DNA of 64,000 bases from Leifsonia shinshuensis (GCF_031456835.1 NZ_JAVDVK010000001.1:3472001-3536000); one strand, 5' to 3'. Shown: positions 32,898-42,148, counted from the first letter of the stretch. Translations and numbers: made by a program. Notes: generated by a model not told the origin, from the sequence alone.

Positions 32898-35222
32898 TCA
32901 GAGCGCGTCGGTGAAGACGGCACCCACGGTAGCCGCCTCGACCTCGGACGTCACCAGCCGCGCATCGGCGGCGGTGACCTCGTGCACGGGTCCGGTGATC
33001 GTCAGGCTCGCCGACGCCTCGCGGACGTCGCACGACGGGCCGACCCACAGGTCGATGGCGCCCGGCTCCACGATGCGGCGCATCCCCGGGTCCGAGAACG
33101 CGAGCCGCGTCGTCGGCACGGTGAGCCGCACGACGGCCTCCTCGCCCGGCTGCAGTTCAACACGGCGGTAGCCGAGCAACTGCGCGACCGGGCGCGTGAC
33201 GCTCGCGTGCACATCCCGCGCGTACAGCTGCACGAGGTCGGTGCCCGCGCGCTCGCCCGTGTTCCGGATGCGCAGCGCGGCGGTGAACGCTCCACCGGCC
33301 TGCACCTCCGGGTCGACGGTCAGCTCGGACCGCTCGAACGTGGTGTACGAGAGGCCGTGGCCGAACGGGAGCACCGGGGTGCTGTCGGCACTGGTGATCT
33401 CGTTCGGGCCGCCGAGCAGCGGGTGCAGGTACGAGTACGGCTGCGCGCCCGCCGAGCGGGGGAGCGAGACGGGGAGGTGTCCGGAGGGAGACACCCGGCC
33501 GGAGAGCACGGCGGCGATGGCGGTCCCGCCCTCCTCGCCGGGGAAGAACGCCTGCAGCACGGCCGCCGGGGCGGTCACGCCCTCCACGGCCCAGCCGATC
33601 GCATAGGGGCGGCCGGAGAGCACGACCAGCACCACGGGGGTGCCGGTCGCGACGACCCGCTCGACCAGCTCGCGCTGGATGCCCGGCAGCTCGAGGCTCT
33701 CGACGTCGTTGCCCTCGCCGACCGTTCCGCGGCCGAACAGGCCAGCGCGGTCGCCGACCACGACGACGGCCACATCCGCGGTGCTCGCGGCGGCGACGGC
33801 GGCGGGGATGCCGGAGCGGTCGTCGCCCTCCACGTCGCAGCCGCGCTCGTGCACGACCGAGGCCGAGGAGAACTCGCCGCGGACGGCGTCCAGCACCGAC
33901 GGCAGCCCGAACCCGAGCGGGACCTCCGGGTGGTGGGCCAGCACGTGGTTCGCGAACGAGTAGCAGCCCATCAGCGCCTCCGGCGCGTCCGCGTTCGGCC
34001 CGAGCACGGCGATGCGTGCGGGGGGACCGGCCAGCGGGAGCGCGCCGTCGTTGGTGAGCAGCACCAGCGACTCCTCGGCGAGCCGCAGGGCGACATCCCG
34101 ATGGGCGGGGGTGTCGAGGTCGATGGCGGTGGGCGGTGCGTCGAAGGTGGCGTCGAGCAGGCCGAGCTCCTCCTTCTGCGCGAGCACGCGGAGCACCGCG
34201 CGGTCGACGAGTGCCTCGTCGGTCTCGCCCGAGCGGATGCGCGCGGCGAGCGGCTCCAGGAACGCGTCGCCGGTCGGCAGCTCGACGTCGATGCCGGCGG
34301 CCAGGGCGAGCGCCGCGGCCTCGCCGAGGTCGGCGGCCACGCCGTGCATGGTGTGCAGGAAGGCGACGGAGAAGTAGTCGGAGACGACCGTCCCGTCGAA
34401 GCCCCACTCGTCCCGCAGGACACCGGTCAGGTACTCGGCGCTCGCCGCGACGGGCACGCCGTCGAGCTCGGCGTACGAGTTCATGACCGACCGCACCCCG
34501 CCGTCGCGGACCGCCATCTCGAACGGCTGCAGCAGGGTGTCGCGGATCTCGCGCGGCCCGGCGTGCACCGGGGCGTGGTTGCGGCCCGCCTGCGACGCCG
34601 AGTATCCGACGAAGTGCTTGAGCGTAGCGTGGACGCCCGCGTCCTGCAGCCCCCGCACGTACGCGGTGCCGATGGTGCCGACGACGTACGGGTCCTCGGC
34701 GATGCACTCGTCGACGCGTCCCCAGCGCGGGTCGCGGATCACATCCAGCACGGGCGCCAGGCCCTGGTGGATGCCGAGCTCGCGCATCGACAGACCGATC
34801 AGCCCGGCCATCTCCTCCACCAGCTCCGGGTCGAAGGAGGCGCCCCAGGCGAGCGGGGTGGGGAACGTCGCCGCCTTCCAGGCCGCCAGGCCCGTCAGGC
34901 ACTCCTCGTGCACCAGCGCGGGGATGCCGAGCCGGGTCTCCTCCTTCAGTCGCCGCTGCTCCGCCCACAGCCACGCCGCGCGCTCGACCGGTTCGACCGG
35001 GCGCGTGCCGTAGACGCGGGTGAGCTGCCCGAGGCCGTTCGCGGTGACATCCGCATAGGCGCCCGGGTTGCCCATCTCGCCGGCCATCGGAGCCACGAGT
35101 TCGTCGCCCTTGTCGACCCAGTAGCCGACCAGCTGGGCGAGCTTCTCGTCCAGCGTCATGGAGGCGAGGAGCTCCCGCACGCGCTCGGAGGGCGCGGATG
35201 AGCGCGGAAGGGATTCGGTCAT
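32898..35222 (-). CDS. Glycoside hydrolase family 3 (beta-glucosidase/beta-xylosidase)
   Basis: A 774-residue GH3 enzyme without a signal peptide, hence cytoplasmic, acting on imported oligosaccharides. The (beta/alpha)8 domain holds RDPRWGRVDECIAEDPYVVG and the nucleophile D282 in GTVVSDYFSV. The second domain (about 390-600) is followed by a fibronectin-III-like domain (about 650-750). It is the last gene of the operon headed by the binding protein at 38483 and is followed by xylA. Context favours xylo-oligosaccharides or xyloglucan fragments. Beta-glucosidase activity cannot be excluded. Confidence 0.93.
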   Translation of the reverse strand: MTESLPRSSAPSERVRELLASMTLDEKLAQLVGYWVDKGDELVAPMAGEMGNPGAYADVTANGLGQLTRVYGTRPVEPVERAAWLWAEQRRLKEETRLGIPALVHEECLTGLAAWKAATFPTPLAWGASFDPELVEEMAGLIGLSMRELGIHQGLAPVLDVIRDPRWGRVDECIAEDPYVVGTIGTAYVRGLQDAGVHATLKHFVGYSASQAGRNHAPVHAGPREIRDTLLQPFEMAVRDGGVRSVMNSYAELDGVPVAASAEYLTGVLRDEWGFDGTVVSDYFSVAFLHTMHGVAADLGEAAALALAAGIDVELPTGDAFLEPLAARIRSGETDEALVDRAVLRVLAQKEELGLLDATFDAPPTAIDLDTPAHRDVALRLAEESLVLLTNDGALPLAGPPARIAVLGPNADAPEALMGCYSFANHVLAHHPEVPLGFGLPSVLDAVRGEFSSASVVHERGCDVEGDDRSGIPAAVAAASTADVAVVVVGDRAGLFGRGTVGEGNDVESLELPGIQRELVERVVATGTPVVLVVLSGRPYAIGWAVEGVTAPAAVLQAFFPGEEGGTAIAAVLSGRVSPSGHLPVSLPRSAGAQPYSYLHPLLGGPNEITSADSTPVLPFGHGLSYTTFERSELTVDPEVQAGGAFTAALRIRNTGERAGTDLVQLYARDVHASVTRPVAQLLGYRRVELQPGEEAVVRLTVPTTRLAFSDPGMRRIVEPGAIDLWVGPSCDVREASASLTITGPVHEVTAADARLVTSEVEAATVGAVFTDAL

Positions 35223-35254
35223 GTCGATCTCACACTTCTCGAGATGGTCGGGCG

Positions 35255-36151
35255 TCAGCCCTTGACGGCGCCGGTCAGCCCGCCGACGATGCGTCGTTCG
35301 AACAGGCTGAAGAAGATCAGCGCCGGGATCATGGACAGCGACGTGAACGCGAGCACCTTGGCGGTGTCGACGGAGTACTGCGACGAGAACGCCTGCACTC
35401 CGAGCGGCAGCGTGAACGTCGCCTCGTTGTTGAGGAGGAACAGGGGCAGCAGGTAGCTGTTCCAGCTGGCGATGAAGGCGAGGATGCCGACGGTGATGAC
35501 GCCGGGCATCGAGAGCCGCAGCACCATCCGCCAGAAGAAGCCGAGCCGGCTGCAGCCGTCGATGAACGCCGCCTCCTGGATCTCATCCGGGATCGCCCGC
35601 AGGAACGGGACGAGGATGATGATCGTCGTCGGCAGGGCGAACGCGATCTGGGGCAGGATGACGCCGACCAGCGAGTTCATCAGCCCCAGGTTGCGCACCA
35701 CGATGTAGAGCGGCGTGATGGCGACCGTGATCGGGAACATCAGACCAGCGGCGAAGAGCGCGTAGAGCAGACCGCGGCCGCGGAAGCTGTACCGGGCGAG
35801 CACGTAGCTGGCCATGAGGCCGAGCACGATCACGCCGACGGTGGTGACGACCGCGACGATCGTCGAGTTGCCGACCTCGGCCCAGAACGTGCCGCCGGTG
35901 AGGACGCCGATGTAGTTCTGCACGTTCCACGGGTTGGGGAACCCGGCGGGGTCGACGGTGATCTGGGAGTTGGTGCGGAAGCCGCCGAGCACGATGTACA
36001 CGATCGGGGTCAGCATCAGCGCGATCACCACGAGGGCGATGAAGTAGACGCTGGGGGAGCCCCAGGGCAGGTTCTTCGCCGTCTTGCGGCTCGGCGCATC
36101 CAGCACGCCGGGGGCGTCGGGAGCGTCCGGGATGACGACCATCGCGCTCAT
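35255..36151 (-). CDS. Carbohydrate ABC transporter permease, MalG type
   Basis: A 298-residue membrane subunit with six helices. The ATPase-docking EAA loop reads IQEAAFIDGCSRLGFFWRMV, followed by LSMPGVITVGILAFIASWNSY. ATG 36151 overlaps the end of the upstream permease gene by 4 nt. Its stop is 32 nt before the GH3 gene. It forms the pore with the 36148-37182 product, serving the binding protein at 37194-38483. Confidence 0.93.
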   Translation of the reverse strand: MSAMVVIPDAPDAPGVLDAPSRKTAKNLPWGSPSVYFIALVVIALMLTPIVYIVLGGFRTNSQITVDPAGFPNPWNVQNYIGVLTGGTFWAEVGNSTIVAVVTTVGVIVLGLMASYVLARYSFRGRGLLYALFAAGLMFPITVAITPLYIVVRNLGLMNSLVGVILPQIAFALPTTIIILVPFLRAIPDEIQEAAFIDGCSRLGFFWRMVLRLSMPGVITVGILAFIASWNSYLLPLFLLNNEATFTLPLGVQAFSSQYSVDTAKVLAFTSLSMIPALIFFSLFERRIVGGLTGAVKG

Positions 36152-37182
36152 CGCTTCTTCCTTCCGGTGCGCCTGTCACCCGTGATCGCGCCCTCGGTGT
36201 CGCGACGGAGCACGAACCGCTGGTAGAACAGCGCGACGATCAGGGAGATCAGGAAGATGACGACGGCGACGGCGTTTCCGTAGCCGAAGTTGCCGGCGTT
36301 GCGGCCGTTGGCGACCATGTAGGTCGCCATGGTCGAGGTGCCGGCGGTCGAGGCCACGTACTGGCCCCAGATGATGTAGACGAGGTCGAACAGCTGCAGT
36401 GCGCCGATGATCGACAGGAACGCCCAGATCCGCAGCGTCGGGCCGAGCAGCGGCAGCGAGATCCTGCGCTGGATCTGCCAGTAGGAGGCGCCGTCGAGGG
36501 CGGCCGCTTCGTACAGCTCCTCCGGGATGCCCTGGAGGCCGGCGAGGAAGAGGATGACGGCGAAGCCGACGTACTTCCAGGTCAGGATGGCCAGCAGGGT
36601 CCAGATCGCGATGCTCGGGTTGGACAGCCAGTCGTTGGCGAGGAAGCCGAGACCGACGTTCTTGAGGAAGCCGTTCAACGCCCCGTTGGTGGCGAGCATC
36701 AGGCTCCACCCGGTGCCGACCACGACCTCGGCGATCACATAGGGCACGAAGATCAGCACGCGGATGACGGACTGGCCGCGCATCTTGCGGTTGAGCAGGA
36801 GGGCCAACAGGATCGCCACCGGCCCCTGCAGCACGAGCGAGCCGATCACGATCAGCCCGTTGTGCATCAGAGCCTGCTGGAAGGCCGAGTCCTGGAGGAT
36901 GGTGACGTAGTTCTGCAGGCCGATGAAGTCCGTCGCCGGACCGTATCCCTGCCACCGGAAGAAGCCGTAGTAGGCGGCGATGACGACCGGGAAGATGACG
37001 AACGCCAGGAAGATGATCGCCGCGGGTCCGGCCAGCAGCAGGATCTCGAGGCGCATGGCCCAGCCGGTCCGCCGGCGGCGCCGCGGCGACGGGAGCGACG
37101 CGACCGCGCCGCTCCCGCCGTGCTGCGCGAGACCCGACTTCGGCAGGAGGCCGGTGGTGGTGTTCTCGCGGGTGTTGCTCAC
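36148..37182 (-). CDS. Carbohydrate ABC transporter permease, MalF type
   Basis: A 344-residue membrane subunit. The first 45 residues are hydrophilic and basic (PSPRRRRRTGW), then come six helices and the EAA loop ELYEAAALDGASYWQIQRRI. GTG 37182 was chosen: TGAGGA lies 9 nt upstream and the frame further upstream overlaps the binding-protein gene. The gap to that gene is only 11 nt, unlike the two other importers, which have hairpins there. Confidence 0.92.
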   Translation of the reverse strand: MSNTRENTTTGLLPKSGLAQHGGSGAVASLPSPRRRRRTGWAMRLEILLLAGPAAIIFLAFVIFPVVIAAYYGFFRWQGYGPATDFIGLQNYVTILQDSAFQQALMHNGLIVIGSLVLQGPVAILLALLLNRKMRGQSVIRVLIFVPYVIAEVVVGTGWSLMLATNGALNGFLKNVGLGFLANDWLSNPSIAIWTLLAILTWKYVGFAVILFLAGLQGIPEELYEAAALDGASYWQIQRRISLPLLGPTLRIWAFLSIIGALQLFDLVYIIWGQYVASTAGTSTMATYMVANGRNAGNFGYGNAVAVVIFLISLIVALFYQRFVLRRDTEGAITGDRRTGRKKR

Positions 37183-37193
37183 GAGCTTTGTCC

Positions 37194-38483
37194 TCAGCCC
37201 TTCTTGGCGGCGTCGTTGGCCGCCTGGATGAGCTGCTTCGGGTCGCTCTTGCCGGCCAGCATGTCGACGACCGCGACGTTGAGCGCGTTGCCGACGTTCT
37301 GCCCGAGGACCGTGTCCAGCCACTGCGAGACGTACGGCGCCTTGTTGTAGGCGGCCAGCACATCCTTCAGGTAGGGCTCGGTGACGACCTTCTGCGCCTC
37401 GGCGTTCACCGGCGGGGCGTTGAAGGCCTTGTAGTAGGCCTCCTGCTGGTCCGTGGTGGCGACGAAGTTGAGGAAGTCGGCGCACTCCTTGGGGGCCTTG
37501 ACGGAGCACGAGTAGCCGTCGACGCCACCCATGATCGAGCCGGGCTCGCCCTTACCGCCGGAGACCTCCGGGAAGGGGTAGAAGCCGAGGTCGGGGAGGG
37601 GCTTCTGGTCGGGGGTGAGCGATGCGATCACTCCCGGGTCCCAGGCGCCCATGAGCTCCATCGCGGCCTTGTGGTTCGCGACGAGGCCGGCCGAGCTGCC
37701 CGCGCCCTGCTGGGCGGAGGTGGTGAGGAAGCCGTCGTTGAAGGGCTTGGTGTCCGAGAACTTCTGCAGGTCCTCGGCGGCCTTCAGCCAGCATCCATCG
37801 CTGAACGACTTGGAGTCGGCGGTCTTCTCCATGGTCGAACCGGCGCACTCGCGGAGCGCGAACCAGTAGAACCAGTGGGCGGCCGGCCAGGCGTCCTTGG
37901 CGCCGAGGGCGATCGGGGCGACCCCGGTGGCCTTCAGCTTCGTGACGTCTTCGTTGAGGTCGTCGATCGTCTTCGGTGCCTCGGTGATGCCGGCGGCCTT
38001 GAACAGGTCCTGGCTGTGGAAGAGCCCGCCCGGCAGCACGGCGATGGGCATCGCCCACACCTTGTCCTGGTAGGTCTCCGCCTTGAAGGATCCCTCGGAG
38101 ATGTTCTTCTTGGTCTCGGACGAGACCTTGTCGGTGATGTCCATCAGCTGACCCGCGTTGACCATCGCCGCCATCTTGCCGCCGCCTCGCTGCAGGAAGA
38201 TGTCGGGAGCGTCGCCGGAGTTGAGCGCCGTCTGGAGCTTGCCGTCGAGGTCCTCGTTCTGGATGGACTGGACCTTGATGGTGACGTTGGGGTTCGCCTT
38301 CTCGAAAGCGGCGACGGCGTCTTTCCAGAACTTCTGACCGGGACCGGTCGTCGAGTTCTGCCAGAGGGTCATGCTGACCTTGCCGTTGCTGCTGGAGCTG
38401 TCGGAGCCGCCGCTGCACCCGGTGAGGGCGAGCGCGCCGGCCATCACGACGGCGGCCCCGGTGAGGAGCTTGGTGCCTTTCAT
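37194..38483 (-). CDS. Sugar ABC transporter solute-binding lipoprotein
   Basis: A 429-residue extracytoplasmic receptor. The lipoprotein signal ends in LTGC with Cys at about residue 23, followed by a Ser/Gly linker and a MalE-type fold (NVTIKVQSIQNEDLDGKLQTALNSGDAPDIF). Linkage to GH3, xylA and xylB suggests a xylo-oligosaccharide or related ligand. The gene is divergent from a LacI regulator gene, and the spacer contains a promoter and a palindromic operator. Confidence 0.92.
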   Translation of the reverse strand: MKGTKLLTGAAVVMAGALALTGCSGGSDSSSSNGKVSMTLWQNSTTGPGQKFWKDAVAAFEKANPNVTIKVQSIQNEDLDGKLQTALNSGDAPDIFLQRGGGKMAAMVNAGQLMDITDKVSSETKKNISEGSFKAETYQDKVWAMPIAVLPGGLFHSQDLFKAAGITEAPKTIDDLNEDVTKLKATGVAPIALGAKDAWPAAHWFYWFALRECAGSTMEKTADSKSFSDGCWLKAAEDLQKFSDTKPFNDGFLTTSAQQGAGSSAGLVANHKAAMELMGAWDPGVIASLTPDQKPLPDLGFYPFPEVSGGKGEPGSIMGGVDGYSCSVKAPKECADFLNFVATTDQQEAYYKAFNAPPVNAEAQKVVTEPYLKDVLAAYNKAPYVSQWLDTVLGQNVGNALNVAVVDMLAGKSDPKQLIQAANDAAKKG

Positions 38484-38525
38484 GTGATTCCAACCTGTTC
38501 TCTTCGTTGAGGTGGGGACGAGGGA

Positions 38526-38568
38526 AGTGTCGCAAGCCGAGCTGAGAGTGTCAAACGTTTTCGAAAAC
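38526..38568 (-). promoter_or_regulatory. Promoter and LacI-type operator in the divergent spacer
   Basis: On the minus strand TTGACA (38554-38549), a 17-nt spacer and GACACT (38531-38526) form the promoter for the binding-protein operon. Adjacent to the -35 is the perfect 12-bp palindrome GTTTTCGAAAAC (38557-38568) with a central CG, as LacI proteins prefer. It also lies just upstream of the -10-like TACGCT (38575) of the LacI gene, so one protein could control both directions. Confidence 0.75.
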
Positions 38569-38593
38569 CTTTTCTACGCTAGGCTCCGGTGGC

Positions 38594-39592
38594 ATGGGAC
38601 GGCGTCCGACGATCAACGATGTGGCCGAAGCGGCCGGCGTCTCCGTCGCCACCGTGTCCAAAGCGGTCAACGGTCGGTACGGGGTCGCGGTCGAGACCGT
38701 GGAGCGCGTCCTGCAGGTCGTGCAGGAGCTCGGCTACGAGTCGAGCCTGGTCGCCAGCTCGATGCGGTCGCGGCGCACCGGCGTGATCGGGGTGCTCGTC
38801 GCGGACTTCGAGCCGTTCTCCGCCGAGGTGCTCAAGGGCGTCGGCGCGGCCCTGCACGACTCCCGCTACGACCTCCTCGCCTACAGCGGATCCCGCCAGC
38901 CGTCGAGCGAGGGCTGGGAGCGCCGCTCGCTGAGCCGGCTCAGCGGCACGCTCATCGACGGCGTCATCATGGTGACCCCGACCGTCGTGAACGCGAACGC
39001 CGACGTGCCGATGGTGGCCATCGACCCCCACACCGGCCGCGCCGACGTGCCGACCGTGGAGTCGGACAGCTTCGGCGGCGCACGCAACGCGACCGCCTAC
39101 CTGATCGGGCTGGGCCACCGGCGCATCGCCTTCGTGGCCGGACGTCCCGACCTCCGCTCGTCGAACCTCCGCGACGCCGGCTACCGCCACGCGCTGGGCG
39201 AGGCGGGCATCCCCTTCGACCCGTCGCTGGTCGCAGTGGGCCGCTATGAGCACAACACGGTCCGCGAGGTGGCGCTGCCGCTGCTCACGCGTCCGGACCG
39301 CCCGACGGCCGTCTTCGCCGCCAACGACGTCTCGGCGCTCGCGGTGATCGAGGTGGCGGCGGAGATCGGCCTGGATGTGCCCCGCGAACTGTCGGTGATC
39401 GGCTTCGACGACGTGCCGGAGGCATCCCAGTACACCCCGCCGCTCACGACCGTCCGCCAGCCGATGCAGGGCCTCGGCGCGGCGGCCGCCGACCTGCTCA
39501 CCGCGATGATGAGCGGCGAGACGCCCGAGCGCACCCACCTCCGCCTGCCCACGAGGCTCGTCCGCCGAGGAACGACGGCGCCTCCCGCCTGA
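38594..39592 (+). CDS. LacI family transcriptional regulator
   Basis: A 332-residue repressor with N-terminal reading TINDVAEAAGVSVATVSKAV, hinge and ligand domain ending LRLPTRLVRRGTTAPPA. It is divergent from the sugar operon 38483-32898 and shares a spacer containing the palindrome GTTTTCGAAAAC, so it is the probable local regulator. A related site, GTTTTCGAAGC, is present at 40932, before the esterase gene, so its regulon may include that enzyme. Confidence 0.91.
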   Translation: MGRRPTINDVAEAAGVSVATVSKAVNGRYGVAVETVERVLQVVQELGYESSLVASSMRSRRTGVIGVLVADFEPFSAEVLKGVGAALHDSRYDLLAYSGSRQPSSEGWERRSLSRLSGTLIDGVIMVTPTVVNANADVPMVAIDPHTGRADVPTVESDSFGGARNATAYLIGLGHRRIAFVAGRPDLRSSNLRDAGYRHALGEAGIPFDPSLVAVGRYEHNTVREVALPLLTRPDRPTAVFAANDVSALAVIEVAAEIGLDVPRELSVIGFDDVPEASQYTPPLTTVRQPMQGLGAAAADLLTAMMSGETPERTHLRLPTRLVRRGTTAPPA

Positions 39593-39937
39593 CGCGCCCC
39601 GCGCTGCTGTTCTTGCACACGATTTGTGCCAAATCGCGGTTATGGCGCCGCCAATCCCACGATTTGGCACAATTCTCGTCCCGCCCCGGGCGACATTCCT
39701 CACGAATGGTGCCTTGCAGGTCGCCAGAACCAACATTCGGCACGAATGTCGTCTCAGCGCTTGAGGGACATTCGTCACGAATGGCGGCTAGCGAGGCGCG
39801 AGAACCAACATTCGGCACGAATGTCGTCGCGGCGGCGCATACGATTTGTGCCAAATCGTGGTTACGGGCGCGCCATTACCGCGATTTGGCGCAAATCGCG
39901 CACCGCGAGGGCGCGTCGGGATGCGCGCGAGCGCCGG
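39593..39937. other. 345-nt non-coding region filled by a palindrome array
   Basis: This space between the convergent LacI and esterase genes holds eight short palindromes (39620-39900, described separately). No coding sequence, promoter or terminator with a U tract was recognised. The array may itself act as a bidirectional terminator. Confidence 0.75.
39620..39900. repeat. Extragenic palindrome array, four units
   Basis: Eight palindromes are centred at 39628, 39668, 39701, 39741, 39776, 39816, 39850 and 39890, giving alternating spacings of 40 and 33-35. The outer four are CGATTTG-type (for example ACGATTTGTGCCAAATCGT at 39841-39859); the inner four are CATTCG-type (CATTCGGCACGAATG). All fit TTYG-N3-CRAA. 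Paired copies in each unit are also complementary to each other. The design matches 24921-25050. Confidence 0.9.
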
Positions 39938-40912
39938 TCAGGCGCCGAAGCGCGCCGCCAGCCACCCGGCCTGCGCGCGCCACTGCGCCGCGCCGCCGCC
40001 CTCGTGGTCGTTGAACGGGTAGACCTCGATCGCGCGGTCCTCGGCGGCGAGGTGGTTGTAGGCCGCGAACGTCGTCGACGGCGGCACCACCGTGTCCATC
40101 AGTGCCACCGAGAACAGCGTCGGCACGTGGATGCGGCGGGCGAAGTTGACCCCGTCGAAGTATGACACCGTCCGGAACACGTCCGCGACCTCGTCGCGGT
40201 GCACCGACAGGTAGGTGGCGAGCTCCAGGTAGGGCCCGCCACCTGCGACCTCGACGCCGCGCCGGAACGCGCAGAGGAACGCCACATCGGGCATCGCCGC
40301 CGCGACACCGTCCGACAGCGCGGCGGCGGCCAGCGCGATCCCGCCGCCCTGGCTGCCGCCGGTCACGGCGATCCGGGAGGCGTCGACGAACGGCAGGTCG
40401 CGCGTCGCATCCACCGCGCGCACCGCGTCCGTGTACACCCGGCGGTAGTAGTAGGTCTCCGGCGAGTGGATGCCGCGGGTCATGACGCCAGGTGTGGCAG
40501 GCCCGGAGCCGTGCGGGTCGGGCGTGTCGCCCCCGCTGCCCCATCCGCTGCCCTGGCCGCGGGTGTCGACGAAGACGTGGACGTACCCGGCCAGCGCCCA
40601 GGCCACGTTCTCGCCGGCGAGGCCGCGCCCTCCGCCGTAGCCCTGGAACTGGACGACCGCGGGCAGTGGGCCGTCGGCGTGCAGCGGGCGTGAGACCCAG
40701 GCGCGGACCGGCTCGCCGCCGAACCCGGGGAAGACGAGGTCCTCGACGATCAGCTGCGTGACCGGCGTGTCCGCCGGCGTCAGCTCCGCGGTGCCGCCGG
40801 CGGCCCGCGCCTCGGCGATCGTGCGCCTCCAGAACGCGTCGAAGTCGGCGGGCTCCTGCACCTCCGGGCGGAAGGCGAGCAGTTCGGCGTGGGTCAGGTC
40901 GGTGAGCGGCAT
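39938..40912 (-). CDS. Acetyl xylan esterase/cephalosporin-C deacetylase (CE7)
   Basis: A 324-residue alpha/beta hydrolase that removes acetyl groups from xylo-oligosaccharides and other small acetates. The triad is clear: S187 in GGSQGGG, D273 in ALMDTVVPP and H303 in NDHEGGG. The RGQGSGWG loop typical of CE7 follows the second strand. There is no signal peptide, so it acts inside the cell on imported sugars. It is divergent from a LacI gene, with an operator-like GTTTTCGAAGC at 40932. Confidence 0.94.
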   Translation of the reverse strand: MPLTDLTHAELLAFRPEVQEPADFDAFWRRTIAEARAAGGTAELTPADTPVTQLIVEDLVFPGFGGEPVRAWVSRPLHADGPLPAVVQFQGYGGGRGLAGENVAWALAGYVHVFVDTRGQGSGWGSGGDTPDPHGSGPATPGVMTRGIHSPETYYYRRVYTDAVRAVDATRDLPFVDASRIAVTGGSQGGGIALAAAALSDGVAAAMPDVAFLCAFRRGVEVAGGGPYLELATYLSVHRDEVADVFRTVSYFDGVNFARRIHVPTLFSVALMDTVVPPSTTFAAYNHLAAEDRAIEVYPFNDHEGGGAAQWRAQAGWLAARFGA

Positions 40913-40931
40913 CGGTCTCGCTTTCGGCACG

Positions 40932-40942
40932 GTTTTCGAAGC
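40932..40942. promoter_or_regulatory. LacI-type operator-like site in the esterase/LacI spacer
   Basis: GTTTTCGAAGC lies 20 nt upstream of the esterase start in the divergent spacer 40913-41018. It matches 9 of 12 bases of the perfect operator GTTTTCGAAAAC at 38557, suggesting cross-control of the esterase by a local LacI protein. Confidence 0.45.
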
Positions 40943-41018
40943 ACCACGGGTCGGCACGGGCGCGTGGCGGACATTTTGGCACAGCTCGACCGTGCGACCG
41001 ATATGCGACAGTGGCTGC

Positions 41019-42020
41019 ATGCCCGGTCCCACCCGACCCACCCTGGAGGCGATCGCCCGCGAGGCGTCCGTGTCGCTGGCCACCGTGTCCAAGGTGCTGA
41101 ACGGGCGCCCCGGTGTGGCGCCCTCGACCCGCCGCCGCGTCGAGGACCTGCTGCACGACTCGGGGTACGCCCGGCGCGGCGTCGACACCGAGCGCGGGGA
41201 TGCGGTGGAGCTCGTGATCGAGAACCTGGCCAGCGAGTGGTCCGTGGAGGTGATCCGCGGCGTCGAGCGGGCCGCACGCGAGAACGGCCTCGCGATGACG
41301 CTGTCGACGATCGGCGACTACCACGCGGTCGGGGATGAGCTCATCACCGGCGTGCTGCGGCGGAAGCCCGTCGCGATCGTGCTGCAGTTCTCGAACCTCA
41401 CCGCCGACCACCGCCGTCAGCTGCGCACCCGCAACATCCCCTTCGTGGTCGTGGACCCCGCCGGCGACCCTCCCGCGGACGTCCCGGCGATCGGAGCCAC
41501 CAACTGGGCGGGCGGACTGGCCGCCACCCGCCACCTGCTTGCGCTCGGTCACCGGCGCATCGCGGCGATCGGCGGCCCCGTCGAACTGCTGTGCTCGCGG
41601 GCGCGGGTCGCGGGCTACCAGGCGGCGATGCAGGAGGCGGGGCTGCCGGTCCCGGGCGTGGAGAGCGGCGGGTTCGCCCGCGAGGACGGGGAGCGCGCCG
41701 CCCGTCGCCTGCTCAGTGGCGACGACCGGCCGACCGCCATCGTGTGCGCGAACGACATGCAGGCGCTCGGCGTCTACGACGCCGCCTTCTCGCTCGGCCT
41801 CGACGTGCCGGGGGATGTGTCGGTCGTCGGTTTCGACGACGCCCCGTCGGCGTCGTGGGCGCGTCCGCCGCTGACGACCATCCGCCAGCCGCTGCAGGAG
41901 ATGGCGGAGGAGGCGACCCGCCTGGCGCTCCGGCTGCGCACCGCCGACGTCGACAACACGCGGCTGGAGCTGGCGACCTCCCTGGTGGAGCGCGGCTCGA
42001 CGGCTCCGCCGCGCCGCTGA
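41019..42020 (+). CDS. LacI family transcriptional regulator
   Basis: A 333-residue repressor with N-terminal DNA-binding helix TLEAIAREASVSLATVSKVL and ligand domain ending LATSLVERGSTAPPRR. GACAGT lies 6 nt before ATG 41019, compatible with a leaderless start. It stands between the divergent esterase and the Gfo/Idh-ThuA operon. An inverted repeat, AAGTTTTCC/GGAAACTT, at 42052-42078 before that operon is a candidate target. Confidence 0.91.
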   Translation: MPGPTRPTLEAIAREASVSLATVSKVLNGRPGVAPSTRRRVEDLLHDSGYARRGVDTERGDAVELVIENLASEWSVEVIRGVERAARENGLAMTLSTIGDYHAVGDELITGVLRRKPVAIVLQFSNLTADHRRQLRTRNIPFVVVDPAGDPPADVPAIGATNWAGGLAATRHLLALGHRRIAAIGGPVELLCSRARVAGYQAAMQEAGLPVPGVESGGFAREDGERAARRLLSGDDRPTAIVCANDMQALGVYDAAFSLGLDVPGDVSVVGFDDAPSASWARPPLTTIRQPLQEMAEEATRLALRLRTADVDNTRLELATSLVERGSTAPPRR

Positions 42021-42051
42021 GCCGGGAGCAGCATCGCATCGTGCCCAGCGA

Positions 42052-42106
42052 AAGTTTTCCAACCCGACGCGGAAACTTGTCCCTCGGGGCGGAGGCGATC
42101 TAGCGT
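42052..42106 (+). promoter_or_regulatory. Operator-like inverted repeat and promoter of the keto-sugar operon
   Basis: AAGTTTTCC (42052-42060) and GGAAACTT (42071-42078) form an inverted repeat with a 10-nt spacer and one bulged base. It overlaps a possible -35 TTGTCC (42077-42082), which has an 18-nt spacer to TAGCGT (42101-42106). The operon's first start codon is 43 nt further on. Confidence 0.45.
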
Positions 42107-42148
42107 CGCACGGGTACGACGCGCGTTCGCACGACAAGGAGGCCGACG

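Noticed and set aside
39620..39900. CRISPR array or phage attachment site
   Set aside because: Repeats are 13-21 bp palindromes of two types arranged symmetrically, with no cas or integrase gene nearby. It fits extragenic palindromes better.
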